A stretch of DNA of 6,735 nucleotides from an uncultured Collinsella sp. GTDB lineage: Bacteria; Actinomycetota; Coriobacteriia; Coriobacteriales; Coriobacteriaceae. The position numbers and the translations under genes are program-made. This document shows, in pieces, positions 5,386 to 6,735 of this stretch (within the stretch, counting starts at the first letter, position 1; the number at the start of each line of letters is the position of its first letter). The notes beneath the pieces are model-generated. The model was not told the DNA's origin and searched no databases. It worked only from the letters and a program-made list of their open reading frames with translations. Location of the stretch: positions 1 through 6,735 of the forward strand of contig CAKUFT010000054.1 of assembly GCA_934650095.1 (NCBI GenBank), in the 5' to 3' direction.

Positions 5386-6519
5386 ATGAGTAGCTCGACC
5401 GAAGTCGATTTTAGGTTTCTTTCGGAGCCCGACATCATTAAGGCGGGCGCGACCGATATGGCGCACTGCATCGATGTGATGGAGGACCAGTTTAAGCTGC
5501 TGAGCTTGGGTGATTACCGTATGAGCGGTAAGAATAAGAACAGCCACGGCGCCTTTCTGGACTTTCCTGAGAGTTCGCCGTTTCCCAACATGCCTGTTGC
5601 CGGACCCGATCGACGCTTTATGGCCATGTGTTCCTACCTGGGCGGCATCTACAACATGTGTGGCCTTAAGTGGTACGGCTCCAATGTCAATAACCGAGAG
5701 AAGGGCTTGCCGCGCTCGATTCTGACGCTCATGCTCAACGATCCCGATACCGGAGCGCCGCTGGCCCTGATGAGTGCGAACCTTATCAGCAGTTATCGCA
5801 CCGCCGCCGTACCTGCCGTGGGTGTGCGCTATCTGGCTCGCAAGGACGTCCGCACCGTGGGCATTATCGGCCCGGGCGTGATGAATAAGACCACGCTGCG
5901 CTCGTTTTTGATGGAGCGTCCCGATATCGAGACGGTAAAGGTCAAAGGCCGCGGCCGTCGCTCGCTGGAGTCCTACGTAGACTACGTGCACCAGAACTTC
6001 CCGAGCATTAAAAACGTGGTGATCGTCGATACCGAGGAAGAGGCCATCCGCGACAGCGACCTGGTGAGTGTCGCCACCAACGAGAACGGCGGCATCGAGA
6101 CGTATCCGCGCGTCAAGCACGAATGGGTCAAGCCCGGCGCACTCATCTGCGCCCCGAGTGATCTGTATGCCGACCGCGAGCCGTTTATCGAGGGCGAGTG
6201 GAAGTGCGTGACCGACCTGTATCCCATGTACGAGGACTGGCGCGATGAGATCGGCCGCTTTGACGTGTGCGGTACACTCGGCAACGAGTGGGTCGATATG
6301 GTCGATTACGGCATGCTGCCGCGCGAGCGCGTGGTAGACCTGGGCGATATCGTGCGCGGGGTCGATCCGGGCCGTACGAGCGAGGACGACATTTATTTCT
6401 TTAGCATCGGCGGCATCAATACCGAGGACGTGAGCTGGGGCACCACGATCTACCGCAAGGCTGTTGAGATGGGCCTGGGGCAGGAGCTCAAGCTCTGGGA
6501 CACACCTGCGCTGGCCTAA
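5386..6519 (+). CDS. Ornithine cyclodeaminase / mu-crystallin family enzyme
   Basis: This 377-residue cytoplasmic protein belongs to the NAD(P)-dependent family of ornithine cyclodeaminase, mu-crystallin (ketimine reductase) and alanine dehydrogenase-type enzymes. Visible landmarks are R45, G-L-K95-W (cyclodeaminase K69 region), S136-Y-R138-T-A-A (R112 motif that binds the substrate carboxylate), and a Rossmann nucleotide-binding turn G-I-I-G162-P-G164-V-M-N167. At about 377 residues it is longer than typical members (roughly 310-350), with extra sequence near residues 60-90 and an acidic C-terminal part. From memory, close relatives carry the database label 'tyramine oxidase subunit B', which I cannot verify and treat with caution. 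It starts six bases after potD with AAGGGA as ribosome binding site, and is the last gene of the operon before the terminator. Context suggests it acts on the imported compound or a derivative; the actual reaction is unproven. Confidence 0.88.
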   Translation: MSSSTEVDFRFLSEPDIIKAGATDMAHCIDVMEDQFKLLSLGDYRMSGKNKNSHGAFLDFPESSPFPNMPVAGPDRRFMAMCSYLGGIYNMCGLKWYGSNVNNREKGLPRSILTLMLNDPDTGAPLALMSANLISSYRTAAVPAVGVRYLARKDVRTVGIIGPGVMNKTTLRSFLMERPDIETVKVKGRGRRSLESYVDYVHQNFPSIKNVVIVDTEEEAIRDSDLVSVATNENGGIETYPRVKHEWVKPGALICAPSDLYADREPFIEGEWKCVTDLYPMYEDWRDEIGRFDVCGTLGNEWVDMVDYGMLPRERVVDLGDIVRGVDPGRTSEDDIYFFSIGGINTEDVSWGTTIYRKAVEMGLGQELKLWDTPALA

Positions 6520-6556
6520 ATCGCATAAGGACACGCACGGCGCGTTGACGTTGTGG

Positions 6557-6599
6557 ACGAGGCAAGGGGATGGCTGTTCCCCTGCCTCGTTTTTTATTT
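6557..6599 (+). terminator. Strong intrinsic terminator of the P-II/pot operon
   Basis: The arm at 6557-6570 (ACGAGGCA, one unpaired A, GGGGA) pairs with 6578-6590 (TCCCC, TGCCTCGT) across a 7-base loop, and is followed directly by six T residues and ATTT. That is 13 base pairs with one bulge, 37 bases after the stop at 6519. It is a textbook Rho-independent terminator. Confidence 0.92.
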
Positions 6600-6625
6600 C
6601 GCATCCGTTTGTTTCCCTTTGAATG

Positions 6626-6652
6626 GTAATCGAGCGGAAACGGCTCGTTAAC
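6626..6652. repeat. Imperfect inverted repeat, possible operator for the downstream gene
   Basis: The core arms CGAGC (6631-6635) and GCTCG (6643-6647) are separated by GGAAACG. Extending outward to 10-base arms keeps 8 of 10 complementary positions. It lies about 60 bases upstream of the next probable start codon, where an operator would be expected. There is no T-tract, so it is not a terminator. Confidence 0.35.
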
Positions 6653-6713
6653 AGGTCAAATCGTAGGATAGGCGCTGTTGGTAACCGATAGACGAGAGGG
6701 GTTTGGTGGTGCC

Positions 6714-6735
6714 ATGTCCAGGATTGTCGAACATC
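6714..6735 (+). CDS. Possible start of a downstream gene (truncated by window end)
   Basis: An ATG at 6714 opens a frame of seven codons (M-S-R-I-V-E-H) to the window end. A purine-rich GAGAGGGGT at 6694-6702 lies 11 bases before it, somewhat far. A GTG at 6706 in another frame is nearer to that site and is an alternative start. Too little sequence is visible to name a family. It lies after the terminator, so it would be a separate transcription unit. Confidence 0.35.

Noticed and set aside
3802..6534. Very long open frame on the minus strand (910 codons)
   Set aside because: It lies antisense to potC, potD and the cyclodeaminase-like gene and runs into the region before the terminator. Composition is low-complexity-like, with no motif or convincing ribosome binding site.
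6648..6669. TTAACA and TAGGAT as a promoter for the downstream gene
   Set aside because: The hexamers resemble -35 and -10 boxes, but they are only about ten bases apart, too close for a normal promoter.

Overview
The window is about 60% GC and carries tightly packed genes, all on the + strand. Codon use is even across the genes. The gene content (P-II protein, PotABCD-type transporter, ornithine-cyclodeaminase-like enzyme) and the codon style suggest an anaerobic high-GC actinobacterium of the Coriobacteriia, perhaps close to Collinsella. That placement is an inference from memory of similar proteins and was not tested.

Layout: (1) positions 1-399 hold the 3' end of a gene I do not recognise. 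Its stop codon overlaps the ribosome binding site of a small multidrug resistance (SMR) family membrane protein at 409-729. A perfect 11-bp hairpin at 765-804 then ends this unit. (2) A gene-free stretch at 730-980 separates the two units and holds a 14-bp palindrome, a possible -10 box and a small leader hairpin. (3) The main unit runs from 981 to 6519 with gaps of only a few bases (28 at most, depending on the potA start): a P-II family signalling protein, the ATPase PotA, permeases PotB and PotC, a Tat-type lipoprotein PotD, and an ornithine cyclodeaminase/mu-crystallin family enzyme. A strong intrinsic terminator at 6557-6599 closes it. (4) The last 136 bases hold an imperfect inverted repeat and what may be the first codons of another gene.

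How the genes may work together: PotABCD would import a cationic amine or related nitrogen compound, and the last enzyme could then act on it or a derivative in the cytoplasm. The P-II protein at the head of the operon would tune the transporter or the pathway to energy or nitrogen status. This P-II keeps its nucleotide-binding loops, but its T-loop is four residues longer than that of E. coli GlnB and lacks the tyrosine modified in classical GlnB/GlnK. PotD keeps the fold and several pocket residues of spermidine-binding PotD, but at least three ligand-contact positions differ, so the substrate may not be spermidine. The P-II + PotABCD + cyclodeaminase-like set is the most interesting thing here. 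A Pot-linked P-II group (PotN, in Firmicutes) is, to my memory, already described; the form with the extended T-loop and attached enzyme may be less studied.
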